64,000 nucleotides of DNA from Gp1-AA133 sp963850425 (GTDB taxonomy: Bacteria > Acidobacteriota > Terriglobia > Terriglobales > Acidobacteriaceae), in assembly GCA_963850425.1 (NCBI GenBank), contig CAWKLF010000008.1, forward strand, positions 1 to 64,000, given 5' to 3'. Shown here piece after piece: positions 35,742-45,880 of the stretch. Both the position numbers and the translations under genes were made by a program. Every line of letters starts with the position of its first letter. The first letter of the stretch is position 1. The notes under the pieces were generated by a model. It saw nothing but the letters and a program-made list of their open reading frames with translations. It made no database searches and had not been told where the DNA came from.

Positions 35742-36785
35742 CTACCTCAGTTCTTCCATACACTGCTCAAGCACTTCGCGTCCGGGCCGCGTAACCGATT
35801 GCGGCAGCGTCGCCAGCGGCTCTTCCGTCATGTTCAGCAAATCAATGAACGTCGGCGCCTTTGGATTCACGTAGAGCACACCCGTCAGTACCTCCTGCTT
35901 TTCGTGAGCTTCCATCAGCCGACGCACCGCCTCGATCCGGTTTGTCGGATCATAGCCGGCTTCCAGCTTGCGCAAGCGCAGCCGCGATCCGTCATGCATG
36001 GTGACTTCCACCGTCGTGCCCTCGTCGTATTCCACGTCGATTTCCTCGAAGTGCGGCACGAAGTTAATCTCCTGCAAGGGCTCCTCGTGATCCTTCATGT
36101 ACTTGTAGGATTTAGTCGAACCTTCGTGGTCGTTGAAGGTAACGCAGGGCGAGATGACGTCCAGCATCACCGTGCCGCGGTGCGCAATCGCCGCCTTCAG
36201 CATGGAATGAAGCTGCCGTTTGTCGCCCGAGAACGAGCGCCCCACGAAGGTCGCGCCCAGCTCAATCGCCATCGCGCACGTGTCGATGGCAGGCAGATCA
36301 TTGACGACGCCGGTCTTCAGCTTGGAACCGAGGTCGGCAGTCGCAGAAAACTGCCCCTTCGTCAGCCCATATACGCCGTTGTCCTCGATGATGTAGATCA
36401 TCGGAAGATTCCGCCGCATCAGGTGCACGAACTGGCCGATGCCGATGGACGCCGAGTCGCCATCCCCACTCACGCCCAGGGTGAGCAGGTTGCGGTTTGC
36501 TAGCATGGCGCCCGTCGCAACCGAAGGCATGCGGCCGTGCACCGAGTTGAAGCTGTGTGAGCGGCTCATGAAATAGGCTGGGCTCTTCGATGAGCAGCCG
36601 ATGCCGCTGAGCTTCGCAACCCGCTCGGGCTGCACGCCCATCTCGTACATCGCGTCGACAATGCGCTCCGAGATCGCGTTGTGTCCGCAGCCCGCGCACA
36701 GCGTCGTCTTGCCGCCCTTGTAATCAATTACCGCCAGACCGATACGGTTTGTTTTCGGGGCCGGGGTGGTAGGAGTGGTGGCCAT
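35742..36785 (-). CDS. korB: 2-oxoacid:ferredoxin oxidoreductase, beta subunit
   Basis: Thiamine-diphosphate subunit of a 2-oxoacid:acceptor oxidoreductase, probably the 2-oxoglutarate type. The 347-residue protein has CAGCGHNAISERIVDAM near the start, with cysteines for the iron-sulfur cluster region, and GDGDSASIGIGQFVHLMRRN, which is the diphosphate-magnesium site (GDG...N). The IEDNGVYGLTKGQFSATAD block is also typical. It begins one base after the korA stop. The pair yields reduced ferredoxin from the TCA cycle intermediate. A bidirectional terminator follows at 35701-35730. Confidence 0.92.
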   Translation of the reverse strand: MATTPTTPAPKTNRIGLAVIDYKGGKTTLCAGCGHNAISERIVDAMYEMGVQPERVAKLSGIGCSSKSPAYFMSRSHSFNSVHGRMPSVATGAMLANRNLLTLGVSGDGDSASIGIGQFVHLMRRNLPMIYIIEDNGVYGLTKGQFSATADLGSKLKTGVVNDLPAIDTCAMAIELGATFVGRSFSGDKRQLHSMLKAAIAHRGTVMLDVISPCVTFNDHEGSTKSYKYMKDHEEPLQEINFVPHFEEIDVEYDEGTTVEVTMHDGSRLRLRKLEAGYDPTNRIEAVRRLMEAHEKQEVLTGVLYVNPKAPTFIDLLNMTEEPLATLPQSVTRPGREVLEQCMEELR

Positions 36786-36786
36786 G

Positions 36787-38625
36787 CTACTTGCCCTCCA
36801 TGGTCATGATCTCGTCGGTGACGGAGCGCGCGTCTAGCGGCAATCCGTGAATGTGAGCGATGCTGCGCAGCCGCACCGCCAGTTCAGGCCGGATATCGAG
36901 CTTGAGCAGGCCCAGCATCTGCGCGTCGCGATTCTGCTCGACCACGTACACACGGTCGTGCTTCTCTACGAAGTCGTGCACTTCGCGCGTGAAAGGATAC
37001 GCCTTGAGGCGCAGGTAATCGGCCTCAAACTTGTATTCCTTCCGCATCTGGTCAAGGCTCTCAATCAACGCCCAGTGCGATGTGCCGTAGGCAATGATTC
37101 CGATTTTCGACTTGCCGTTCGCGACGATCTCTGGCCGCGGAACAAACGAGCGCGCCGTCTCAAACTTCCGGTTGATGCGCTCCATGTTCCGTTCGAAATC
37201 GTCGGGCCGCTCGCTGTACTGCGACTTTTCATTGTGCCCGCTGCCGCGCGCGAAGTACGCTGCCCCCGGATGCTCGGTGCCCGGCAGGGTGCGGTAGCCG
37301 ATGCCGTCTCCGTCCACATCCTTGTAACGGGCGAAACCTCCCAGCCGGTCCAGATCTTCCTTGCCCAGCACCTTGCCGCGGTTGATCGGCGTCTCCGGGT
37401 ACTTGAACGGATCCGACATCCAGTTGTTCATTCCGAGGTCGAGATCCGACATCACAAACACCAGCGTCTGGAACTGTTCCGCCAGGTTGAACGCATCGGT
37501 CGCCATGTCGAAACATTCGGATACCGAATTCGGGATAAGCAAAATATTCTTGGTGTCGCCGTGGCTGAGGAATGCCGTCGAAAGAATATCCCCTTGCGAG
37601 GTCCGTGTAGGCAGACCCGTCGAGGGCCCAACCCGCTGGATATCCCAGATTACGCCCGGGACTTCGGTGTAATAGGCCAGCCCTGCGAACTCCGCCATCA
37701 GAGAAATCCCTGGCCCGGCGGTCGCCGTCATCGAACGCGCCCCCGCCCATCCTGCGCCAATCACCATGCCGATGGCCGCCAGCTCATCTTCCGCCTGGAC
37801 GATTGCGAAGGTCGCCTTTCCATCGGGACCGATGCGATGCTCTTTCATGTAGTCGATCAGCGTCTCAACTAACGAAGACGATGGCGTGATCGGGTACCAC
37901 GTCACCACCGTGACGCCCGCGAACATGCAGCCCAGAGCCGCCGCGGAATTGCCGTCGATGATGATCTTGCCCGCGGTCTTGTCCATGCGAGCCACGCGGA
38001 ACGGATCTTGTTTCTTCAGATTTGCCGCCGCATAGTCGTAGCCTGCCTGCGCAGCGCCGAGGTTCAGATTAGCCGCCTTCACCTTCTTCGCGAACTGCTT
38101 GCGGATAGCCTTCTCGACTTCGTCCATGTCGATGTCGAGCAACTGGGCCACAACCCCGACGTAAATCATGTTCTTGACGAGCTTGCGCAGCTTGGCTTCC
38201 GGACACACCGCCGCCACCAGCTTGTCGTAGGGCACTGCATAGAACGTAAGATCGTTGCGCAGTTCGTTCAACTTCAAAGGCTCGTCGTACAGCGCGGCGG
38301 CTCCGGGCGCGAGCGACATCACGTCCTCTTGCGCGGTTTCCGCGTTCATCGCCACCAGGAAGTCGATTTCCTTCTTGCGAGCGATGTAGCCGTCTTTATT
38401 GGCGCGAATTGTGTACCAGGTCGGAAGCCCCGCAATGTTCGATGGGAAAAGATTCTTGCCCGAAACCGGTATGCCCATCTGGAAAATGCTGCGCAGAAGC
38501 ACCGTGTTGGAACTCTGCGAGCCAGACCCGTTGACCGTCGCGACCTGAATGCTCATGTCGTTGACGATCGCTTTGCGCTCCAGGCGCCCGCCGGCGTCCT
38601 GCAGCGTCACATCGGTAGTAGCCAT
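36787..38625 (-). CDS. korA: 2-oxoacid:ferredoxin oxidoreductase, fused gamma-alpha subunit
   Basis: A 612-residue fusion. The N-terminal gamma-type domain (about 1-190, from SIFQMGIPVSGKN) is followed by the alpha-subunit pyrimidine-binding region (GNSAAALGCMFAGVTVVTWYPITPSS) and the domain with GTSHWALIESLDQMRKEY. Gamma-alpha fusions are usual in many bacteria. I chose ATG 38625, with AGGAAGGG upstream. The longer frame to 38700 would add 25 residues without family support. Substrate preference (2-oxoglutarate, pyruvate or branched-chain) cannot be told from sequence reading. Confidence 0.93.
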   Translation of the reverse strand: MATTDVTLQDAGGRLERKAIVNDMSIQVATVNGSGSQSSNTVLLRSIFQMGIPVSGKNLFPSNIAGLPTWYTIRANKDGYIARKKEIDFLVAMNAETAQEDVMSLAPGAAALYDEPLKLNELRNDLTFYAVPYDKLVAAVCPEAKLRKLVKNMIYVGVVAQLLDIDMDEVEKAIRKQFAKKVKAANLNLGAAQAGYDYAAANLKKQDPFRVARMDKTAGKIIIDGNSAAALGCMFAGVTVVTWYPITPSSSLVETLIDYMKEHRIGPDGKATFAIVQAEDELAAIGMVIGAGWAGARSMTATAGPGISLMAEFAGLAYYTEVPGVIWDIQRVGPSTGLPTRTSQGDILSTAFLSHGDTKNILLIPNSVSECFDMATDAFNLAEQFQTLVFVMSDLDLGMNNWMSDPFKYPETPINRGKVLGKEDLDRLGGFARYKDVDGDGIGYRTLPGTEHPGAAYFARGSGHNEKSQYSERPDDFERNMERINRKFETARSFVPRPEIVANGKSKIGIIAYGTSHWALIESLDQMRKEYKFEADYLRLKAYPFTREVHDFVEKHDRVYVVEQNRDAQMLGLLKLDIRPELAVRLRSIAHIHGLPLDARSVTDEIMTMEGK

Positions 38626-38770
38626 CCCTGCCCTTCCTTTGGCACAACGGGCCTGTCGATCGCCCGGGTGCCGAGTTTGCATGAGGGAGAAAACCCTCAA
38701 TTATACGGCAAGAGCGGGCGATGCCCACGCTTGAAAGCCTACTCCAGTACGGGTGTACCCGAGTGGCAAA

Positions 38771-39730
38771 CTATGCTTCAACCCGGTAAAACTGGGCCAT
38801 GGTGCGGAATTTATTATATCGTGACACGAGCAATTCCTGGGTGGGAATGTCCTTGATCGCCGCCAAGTGCGTTTGCAGGCTTTGGTCAAGCAACGCAGCC
38901 GCCGCTTCATGATCGGAATGGGCCCCGCCTTCGGGTTCGGGAACGATGCCATCAATACATCCCAGTTCGCTTAAATCTCCCGCGGTAATCTTCATGGCTT
39001 CCGCCGCCAGCGCTTTCTTGTTCGCGTCGCGCCACATGATGGACGCGCAGCCCTCGGGCGAAATCACCGAGTAAACCGCGTTTTCCATCATCAGCACCCG
39101 GTCCGCCACCGCGATCGCCAGCGCCCCGCCGCTGCCGCCTACGCCAATCACTGTAGCAATGACCGGCACCTTGAGCCGCGCCATCTCGCGCAGGTTCAGA
39201 GCGATCGCTTCGCCCTGCCCGCGCTCTTCGGCTCCCAGGCCGGGATGGGCGCCGTCCGTATCTACAAAAGTAAAAATGGGCCGGCCAAACTTTTCCGCGA
39301 AATGCATCACACGCAGCGCCTTGCGATAGCCCTCCGGATGCGGCATGCCGAAGTTGCGATACACGCGCTGCTTCGCATCGCGCGCCTTCTGCTGGCCGAT
39401 CACGACCACCTCTTCCCCGTGGAAGCGCGCTATGCCGGTCACGATCGCGGGATCATCCGCGAAACCCCGGTCGCCGTGAATCTCGCTCCAGTCGGTAAAG
39501 ATGCGTTCCACGTAGTCGAGCGTGTAGGGACGCTGCGGATGGCGCGCCAACTCAGTCTTCTCCCACGCGCCATAGCTCGCGTGGATCTGGCGGCGCAGCC
39601 CTTCCACGCGCCCATGCAACTGCTCGATCTGCCGCCGGGTTTCTTCGTTCTGCCCGGGAACGGTCTGCAAATGCTCGATCTGCTCCTCGATGCGGGCAAG
39701 TTCCTGCTCAGCTTTTAATCGTACTTCCAT
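38771..39730 (-). CDS. accA: acetyl-CoA carboxylase carboxyltransferase subunit alpha
   Basis: Makes malonyl-CoA for fatty acid synthesis with AccB, AccC and AccD. From ATG 39730 the protein is 319 residues, the usual length. It has an N-terminal helical part (residues 1-60), then the crotonase-type core with IGQQKARDAKQR, NFGMPHPEGYRKALR, FVDTDGAHPGLGAEERGQGEAIA and GVGGSGGALAIAVADRV. SVISPEGCASIMWRD follows. The frame is open upstream to 39880, adding a Pro-rich stretch not found in the family. It lies 162 bases behind dnaE (called start), on the same strand. Confidence 0.94.
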   Translation of the reverse strand: MEVRLKAEQELARIEEQIEHLQTVPGQNEETRRQIEQLHGRVEGLRRQIHASYGAWEKTELARHPQRPYTLDYVERIFTDWSEIHGDRGFADDPAIVTGIARFHGEEVVVIGQQKARDAKQRVYRNFGMPHPEGYRKALRVMHFAEKFGRPIFTFVDTDGAHPGLGAEERGQGEAIALNLREMARLKVPVIATVIGVGGSGGALAIAVADRVLMMENAVYSVISPEGCASIMWRDANKKALAAEAMKITAGDLSELGCIDGIVPEPEGGAHSDHEAAAALLDQSLQTHLAAIKDIPTQELLVSRYNKFRTMAQFYRVEA

Positions 39731-39892
39731 TTTTCGGGCGTCCCCATTCCTGGAGTACCAATGCGTCTCCACCATGGAAAGCAAAAATTCTGCTCCCGAC
39801 ACCACCTGGGCCCCATCGGCCGGCATTGGGGGAGGAGGTTGCTTTCCGGCGCTCGACTTCCTGACTCTTGGGGCTCTCATCCGCCGCCGATC

Positions 39893-42800
39893 TCAATTGA
39901 TGATGCGAACACTGCCGCGCCCGCATAATTCTTCCACGCGCGCGATGAAGTTGCGATCCGGTTGCACATTATAGCCTTCCGCTTCCATGACCACCATGAA
40001 ATCCCCCGCCCGTTCCACGTCAAACAACACCCGCGCCTCGCCCTTGCGTTCTGTAAACAGCACATGCAAGGCGTCGACCGTCGTTTCGTTGCACCCATCC
40101 ACCGGAATCCGGATGCGCAGCGACCGGGGCAGCGGAACCTTCGCGTCCTCCAGCGGCATGATCTCCGCGGCGGTGATCTTCGGATTCGAACCCTCTTCCA
40201 CCCGCACCCCGGCCTTCACCAGTACCGGCACCTCGAGCTTCACTTTCTCCTGCAAGCGCCGGTACGCCTCCGGGAAGACAATCATGTCGATCGAACCCGA
40301 CATATCTTCCAGCGTGGCCTGCGCGTAGAAGTCTCCCTTCTTCGACTTCAGCACGCGCAGGTTACCAATCATGCCCGCGGTGGTGATGGTTTCGTCCTTG
40401 CCGGTCGAGTTTTTCATGCCGCAAATTTCCGAGACGCCCAGCGCGTTCAAGCCCTCCAGCTTGTCGCGATATTTCTCCAGCGGGTGGCCGGTAATGAAGA
40501 ATCCCAGGATTTCTTTTTCTGCGGACAGGCGCTGGTGTTCATCCCAGTCCGGCACGTTGGGAAGTTGCTCATGCGTGGCTGGAGCCTCGTCCTGTTGGAA
40601 GACTCCAAACAACCCGTGCTGGCCCGACTCCGCGTCGCGCTGCGCCTTTTGGGCTCGCTCGATCGCCCGATCGATCACGGCCATCAACTGCGCGCGCCGG
40701 CCCATGGAATCCATCGCGCCGCTCTTGATCAGCGACTCGAGCACCCGCTTGTTAAGCAGGCGCAGGTCGACGCCCTCGGCGAATTCGAAGATGTCCCGAT
40801 AACTCCCAAGCTTCTTGCGGCCCGCCACAATCGACTCGATGGCGTTGTGCCCCACGTTCTTCACCGCCGCCAGGCCGAAGCGAATCGCGCTGCCGTGCGG
40901 CGTAAAGTTGGCATCCGACACATTGATGTCGGGCGGTTCCACCGAGATCTCCATCTCGCGGCACTCGTTGATGTACTTCACGACGTCGTCCGTGCTTCCG
41001 GTCACCGAAGTGAGCAGCGCCGCCATGAACTCCACCGGGTAGTGCGTCTTCAGGTAGGCCGTCTGATAAGCCAGCAGAGCGTAGGCCGCCGAGTGCGACT
41101 TGTTGAAGCCGTAGCCCGCAAACTGGGCCATCAAGTCGAAAATCTTTTCGATCTTCTTCGGCGGATAGTTGCGCTGGGCCGCCCCATCGACGAAACGCTC
41201 GCGCTGCTTCGCCATCTCCTCCGCCTGTTTCTTTCCCATGGCGCGCCGCAATAAATCTGCTTCTCCCAGCGAGTATCCGGCCAGGCGGTTGGCGATCTGC
41301 ATTACCTGTTCCTGATAGACGATGACGCCCAGCGTCTCTTCCAGAATCTCCTTCAGCTCCGGCAACTCATATTCGATCTTCTTGCGCCCGTGCTTACGAT
41401 CAATGAAATCGTCGATCATGCCACCCTGGATGGGTCCCGGCCGGTAGAGCGCGTTCAGCGCGGTCAGGTCTTCGATCGAGTTCGGCTGGTAGCGCCGCAG
41501 GACATCCCGCATGCCGTGCGATTCAAACTGGAAGACTCCCGACGTCAGGCCACGGAAAAAGACTTTCTGGTAGGTTTCCGCGTCGTCAAGCGGAAGGTCC
41601 GCCAAGGTCAGCTTCTCGTTGCGGGTCTGCGCGATCAGCTTGATGGTGTCGTCGAGAATGGTCAGGGTCGTGAGCCCGAGAAAATCCATCTTCAACAGGC
41701 CGAGCTTTTCAATGGCCAGCATGTCGAAGGCAGTCACGATTTCGTCGTTCTTGGTCTTGTGCAGCGGCACCAGTTCATTCAACGGCCGCGGCGAGATCAC
41801 GACGCCCGCCGCGTGCACCCCGGCGTTGCGGACCAGCCCTTCCAGCTTCTTCGCCGTCTCCAGCAACTCCCGGATCTGCGCGTCCTTCTCGTACGCCTCT
41901 TTCAGTTGCGGCGATTCGGCAATCGCGTTTTCCAGCTTGATGTTGAGCGTCGTGGGCACCATCTTGGCGATGCGGTCGACGTCGCTGTACGGCACATCCA
42001 TGGCACGGCCGACGTCCTTGATCGCAGCCTTCGCGGCCATCGTTCCGAACGTGATGATCTGCGCAACGTTGTCGCGCCCATATTTCCGCGTGACGTAGTC
42101 GATCACTTCGCCGCGCCGGTTCATGCAGAAGTCGATGTCGATATCCGGCATCGAAATACGCTCCGGATTCAGGAAGCGCTCGAACAGCAGTTCATGCTGG
42201 AGCGGATCGATGTCAGTAATGCCCAGCGAATAGGCGACGAGGGCTCCCGCCGCCGATCCGCGTCCCGGCCCCACCGGAATGTCGTGCTCTTTGGCGTAGC
42301 GGATGAAGTCCCAGACGATCAGAAAGTATCCCGAGAACTTCATCTGCTGAATGATGGCGATTTCGCGCGCCAGCCGTTGCTCGTAGTCCGCAACGGTGTG
42401 TTTCAGCCGCCCTTGCTGCTGCAGATCGAGCAGGGGAGGAAAGCGCCGGGCGAAGCCTTCGCGGGTTACATGCTCGAAATAGCTGTCGAGAGTGAAGCCG
42501 GGGGGCACGTCGAAGTGCGGGAACGGGCTGCTCACTTTCTCAAGCTTCAGATTGCAGCGCTCGGCGATGTCAAGCGTGCGCGTTAGAACCGACGGCGCGT
42601 CCTTGAACACGCGTTGCATCTCGGCATAGCTCTTCACGAAGAACTGGTTGCCGTCGAACTTCATCCGGTTGGTGTCCTGGATCGACTTGCCGGTCTGGAT
42701 GCAGACCATTACGTCCTGCGCGTGGGCATCGTCTTCGCACAGGTAGTGGCTGTCATTCGTCGCCACCAGCGGAAGGCCGAGATCCTTTTCCAGCTGAAAC

Positions 42801-43375
42801 AGGCCCGCATGGATGCGGTGCTCCATCGCCAGCCCCTGGTCCTGGATCTCGAGATAGAAATTCTTCTCTCCGAAAATGTCGCGATACGTTGCGCCCGCCG
42901 TGCGCGCCGCCTCGTAGTTCCCTTCCATCAACCGCTCCGCCACTTCGCCTTTCAGGCACCCCGAGAGCCCGATCAACCCTTTGGAATGGTCGGCAAGAAA
43001 TTTCTTGCTGACGCGCGGCTTGTAATAAAACCCGCGCAGCGACGCCTCTGAGGTGATCTTGGTCAGGTTCCGGTAGCCTTCTTCGTTTTCGGCGAGCACC
43101 AGCAGGTGGTTATAGGTATCGCCCTCGGGCGGGGTCCGCTGGATATCGTGGTCATTTTTCTTGCAGACATAAAGCTCGCAGCCGACGATCGGCTTCACGC
43201 CCGCGGCCTTGGCGGCATTCACGAAATGCACCGCGCCGAAGATGTTGCCGTGATCGGTCATGGCCACCGCCGGCATGCCGAGCTCCTTCACGCGGTGAAC
43301 GAGTTTCTCGACGTCACAAGCGCCGTCCAGCATCGAGTAGTCGGTGTGCAGGTGCAGATGAACGAATTGCGACAT
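39893..43375 (-). CDS. dnaE: DNA polymerase III alpha subunit DnaE
   Basis: The replicative polymerase subunit, 1160 residues. The N-terminal PHP domain has HLHTDYSMLDGACD and DHGNIFGAVHF. The catalytic palm has PDIDIDF (410-416) and GPGRGSAAGALVAYSLGI. The fingers follow (KSHSAAYALLAYQTAYLKTHYP), then a helix-hairpin-helix region (IRFGLAAVKNVG) and a C-terminal OB fold (ITTAGMIGNLRVLKSKKGD). Length and order match a housekeeping DnaE1. Gene dosage near accA suggests a small operon on the minus strand. Confidence 0.97.
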   Translation of the reverse strand: MSQFVHLHLHTDYSMLDGACDVEKLVHRVKELGMPAVAMTDHGNIFGAVHFVNAAKAAGVKPIVGCELYVCKKNDHDIQRTPPEGDTYNHLLVLAENEEGYRNLTKITSEASLRGFYYKPRVSKKFLADHSKGLIGLSGCLKGEVAERLMEGNYEAARTAGATYRDIFGEKNFYLEIQDQGLAMEHRIHAGLFQLEKDLGLPLVATNDSHYLCEDDAHAQDVMVCIQTGKSIQDTNRMKFDGNQFFVKSYAEMQRVFKDAPSVLTRTLDIAERCNLKLEKVSSPFPHFDVPPGFTLDSYFEHVTREGFARRFPPLLDLQQQGRLKHTVADYEQRLAREIAIIQQMKFSGYFLIVWDFIRYAKEHDIPVGPGRGSAAGALVAYSLGITDIDPLQHELLFERFLNPERISMPDIDIDFCMNRRGEVIDYVTRKYGRDNVAQIITFGTMAAKAAIKDVGRAMDVPYSDVDRIAKMVPTTLNIKLENAIAESPQLKEAYEKDAQIRELLETAKKLEGLVRNAGVHAAGVVISPRPLNELVPLHKTKNDEIVTAFDMLAIEKLGLLKMDFLGLTTLTILDDTIKLIAQTRNEKLTLADLPLDDAETYQKVFFRGLTSGVFQFESHGMRDVLRRYQPNSIEDLTALNALYRPGPIQGGMIDDFIDRKHGRKKIEYELPELKEILEETLGVIVYQEQVMQIANRLAGYSLGEADLLRRAMGKKQAEEMAKQRERFVDGAAQRNYPPKKIEKIFDLMAQFAGYGFNKSHSAAYALLAYQTAYLKTHYPVEFMAALLTSVTGSTDDVVKYINECREMEISVEPPDINVSDANFTPHGSAIRFGLAAVKNVGHNAIESIVAGRKKLGSYRDIFEFAEGVDLRLLNKRVLESLIKSGAMDSMGRRAQLMAVIDRAIERAQKAQRDAESGQHGLFGVFQQDEAPATHEQLPNVPDWDEHQRLSAEKEILGFFITGHPLEKYRDKLEGLNALGVSEICGMKNSTGKDETITTAGMIGNLRVLKSKKGDFYAQATLEDMSGSIDMIVFPEAYRRLQEKVKLEVPVLVKAGVRVEEGSNPKITAAEIMPLEDAKVPLPRSLRIRIPVDGCNETTVDALHVLFTERKGEARVLFDVERAGDFMVVMEAEGYNVQPDRNFIARVEELCGRGSVRIIN

Positions 43376-43483
43376 GAGTAGAGTGATGGCCTTTTCAGTT
43401 CTGCCGATTCGCTGGCTGGTAGGAATCGCGGGAACGAGAGATTTTAGTTCAGTGCTGCTCGGATCAGCGCTTTCACAACCCGC

Positions 43484-44236
43484 TCAATCCATCACGGGAT
43501 TCGGAATTTGAAAATCCACACCCCGTTCGTCGTTCAGCTTCATGGTCGCCGCCAGGTCAATGTCTGCGAGCGGAAACTTGGTGCGCCGGTTGCCATCGAG
43601 CACCACCAGCATCTCGTTTGCGACCGCGTAGTTCTTCACTTCCTGAATATGCCTGTCCAGAAATACCACGACCACCGGCAAATCGTCCTTCGCTTGCACC
43701 GCTGGCTGAGGAGCGGGCGCCGGCTGCGCCGCTGCGCGGCTGTACTCTCGTTCTTCCCTCAACTGTTGCACTTCATCCGACAGGCGGTTGATCTCCGCAG
43801 CTGTCTGATTCCGACCATCATAGTCATTGTTGAATCGGGCATCGTAAGAAGAATCGTCCCAATCCCAAAGCGGCCCGCCGTAGTAGGCGTAGCTGGGATA
43901 CCAGTTGTAGTAGGGGTAAAAATTGCGATGACTGAACCGGCGCCCGTTGAAACCGTGTCGCGGCACAAACACGGGCCCGTGGCGAGGTGAATGAAACGAA
44001 CCAGATCCGTGAAATCCGGAGCGACCACCGCCTGCAAAGCGATTGCCCCCGGAGTGCATCCCGCTGCCCGGACCACGCATTCCGCCGCCCGCTCGAAAGC
44101 CGCCCCCCGGACCGCGCATCCCGCCGCCACCGGCTCGGAAGCCCCCTCCCATGTGTCCCCCGCCTCCCCGCTGTGCCCAACAGAGAGCAGAGCCAAATAT
44201 CACAAGCAACGCAGGAATAAAGAGGGAGCGCCGCAT
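43484..44236 (-). CDS. exported Gly-rich protein, unknown function
   Basis: A 250-residue protein with a signal peptide (to about residue 21), then repeated Gly-rich units (GGGFRAGGGMRGPG, GGGMRGPGGGFRAGGG, residues 23-75). An aromatic- and Tyr-rich segment with RNFYPYYNWYPSYAYYGGPLW follows, then a short coiled coil with the INRLSDEVQQLREERE helix (about 150-165), and a C-terminal beta domain (PVVVVFLDRHIQEVKNYAVANE). The Gly-rich part should be disordered or adhesive. I do not recognise the family. It is followed, upstream on the same strand, by the CCA-adding enzyme gene. Confidence 0.7.
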   Translation of the reverse strand: MRRSLFIPALLVIFGSALCWAQRGGGGHMGGGFRAGGGGMRGPGGGFRAGGGMRGPGSGMHSGGNRFAGGGRSGFHGSGSFHSPRHGPVFVPRHGFNGRRFSHRNFYPYYNWYPSYAYYGGPLWDWDDSSYDARFNNDYDGRNQTAAEINRLSDEVQQLREEREYSRAAAQPAPAPQPAVQAKDDLPVVVVFLDRHIQEVKNYAVANEMLVVLDGNRRTKFPLADIDLAATMKLNDERGVDFQIPNPVMD

Positions 44237-44281
44237 AGCGCGATTATAGCGCCGTTTGCGGGCCGAGGTTTGTAAAGAATC

Positions 44282-45880
44282 TTAGTGTTTCTTCTTCGCT
44301 GGCTTGGCCGCTTTGCTCGCTTTTGGTGCGGGCTGCTTCGGGGCGGGCTTCGGCGGGCTCGCCTTCTTCGGACTGGCCTTCGGAGGCACAACTGGCTTCC
44401 CTTTGGTTTCCGGTTTTGCCTTCCCATCAGGCTTCCCCTTGACCTCAACTTTTGCGGGAGCAAGTGGAGGCGCAGGTGCAGGCGCCGCGCCCTTCCCTTT
44501 CTTCTTTCCGCCCTCGGCAGCCGGAGTCGCCGTAGCGGCCGCTGCAGCAGCAGCCTTTGCCGCCCTCCCTCGCTTTGCTGGAGGCGGAGGTGGAGGCGGA
44601 GGAGGCGGAGGTGCCAGCGGCTTCAGGAACTTCAGAGTCTCGGTGCGCGAACGGAGTTTGCCGTCAAGCAGCAGGAGAAAAACATCCTGCGCAATCTTGG
44701 GATACTCCGGCAACTGCGGCGTGATGTGCAGCTCGGTCATTTCCGGCAGCGGAATCTTCTGCTGCACTTGCCGCCACTTGGTAAAGAAATTCTTGATCTT
44801 CTGCATGACCGCTTGTTGCCGCGCCGTCACTGCCAAGAACAGGATCATCTCCGGCCGCGCGCTTGAGAGCACTTGCCACGTGCGCGACGGCGTCGCCGAT
44901 TCTTTCCCCGTCAGTTTCTTCGACAGATCTTTGGCGTTATCTTCCAGATCCTTCCACGACTCCACCAGCGTCTTGCGCGGAATCAGCTTACGCATATCGG
45001 CAACTTCTTTGTCGCTCAAGCGCGAAGTCAGAAAGAACATCACGGCCGGTGCCGGATCCGGCTGGTAACCCAGTTCGTTCATCTGCTGGCGCGTCTTCAT
45101 TAACGTGCTCAGGCCGTTGGTATCGACCTTCGCCGTCGTCCAATGCGTGCTTAGAATCTTGAGCCAGCCTTCTTTTTCCAGCACGCGAACAATGTGCAGC
45201 GGATCGTCTTCATACGCCAGCTGTTCGATCTCATGTCCAATCGCTTTGTCGCTGACGTGCTCGATGTAGTTATTTTCGCGGGCCGAGTCGTAGCGCGTCT
45301 GTGTTTTCTCTTCCAGCGGCCAGTGGAAGCGCGCTGCGAAGCGCGTCGCCCGGATCAAGCGGGAGGGATCCTCCACAAACGCATAATTGTGGAGAACGCG
45401 AATCAGCTTGGCTTCGATGTCGGCCGCCCCATTGAACGGATCCATCAGCAATCCGCGGGAACCGAGGTTTAAAGACAGCGCCATGGCATTGGCCGTGAAA
45501 TCCCGCCGCCGCAAATCCTCGATGATGGTGGAGGCCGTCACGACAGGAGGCTTGCCGACTTTGTCGTAGCGCTCGGTGCGCGCCATGCTGATTTCGGCGC
45601 GCACGTTCCCAGGCAACTGCAGAAGCAAGGTCTTGGAATCTTCGTCGGCGGATGCGACCACCGCTCCTGCCTTCTCCAACTCCTTTTGCAGCTTGAGAGG
45701 GTTGCCCTGAACTGTGAAATCCAGGTCGCGGATCGGGAATCCGCTGATAATATCCCGCACCGCACCGCCCGTCAGGTAGAGATTCATTCCTGCGGCTAGG
45801 GCGACATCGGTTACCAGGCTCGTGCCCTTTTGCTGGTCCGGCGTGAGCCGGGTTTCCATGGTGTATATGTAGTCGGCCAT
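44282..45880 (-). CDS. CCA-adding enzyme/poly(A) polymerase-family nucleotidyltransferase with Pro/Lys/Ala-rich tail
   Basis: A 532-residue class II tRNA nucleotidyltransferase family member. The catalytic head has GGAVRD (38-43) and DLDFTVQG (52-59). RRDFTANAMAL (125-135) and SRLIRATRFAARF (173-185) follow, with a helical neck and body to about residue 423. The tail (424-532) starts with 11 prolines and continues as an Ala/Lys/Pro-rich basic region (for example SPKKASPPKPAPKQPAPKA), like a histone H1 tail. The head could be a CCA-adding enzyme or a poly(A) polymerase; the sequence read here does not settle this. The tail likely binds nucleic acid. Confidence 0.85.
   Translation of the reverse strand: MADYIYTMETRLTPDQQKGTSLVTDVALAAGMNLYLTGGAVRDIISGFPIRDLDFTVQGNPLKLQKELEKAGAVVASADEDSKTLLLQLPGNVRAEISMARTERYDKVGKPPVVTASTIIEDLRRRDFTANAMALSLNLGSRGLLMDPFNGAADIEAKLIRVLHNYAFVEDPSRLIRATRFAARFHWPLEEKTQTRYDSARENNYIEHVSDKAIGHEIEQLAYEDDPLHIVRVLEKEGWLKILSTHWTTAKVDTNGLSTLMKTRQQMNELGYQPDPAPAVMFFLTSRLSDKEVADMRKLIPRKTLVESWKDLEDNAKDLSKKLTGKESATPSRTWQVLSSARPEMILFLAVTARQQAVMQKIKNFFTKWRQVQQKIPLPEMTELHITPQLPEYPKIAQDVFLLLLDGKLRSRTETLKFLKPLAPPPPPPPPPPPAKRGRAAKAAAAAAATATPAAEGGKKKGKGAAPAPAPPLAPAKVEVKGKPDGKAKPETKGKPVVPPKASPKKASPPKPAPKQPAPKASKAAKPAKKKH

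Noticed and set aside
39962..43051. Several long plus-strand ORFs opposite dnaE
   Set aside because: They are codon-bias shadows of a well-conserved 1160-residue polymerase.
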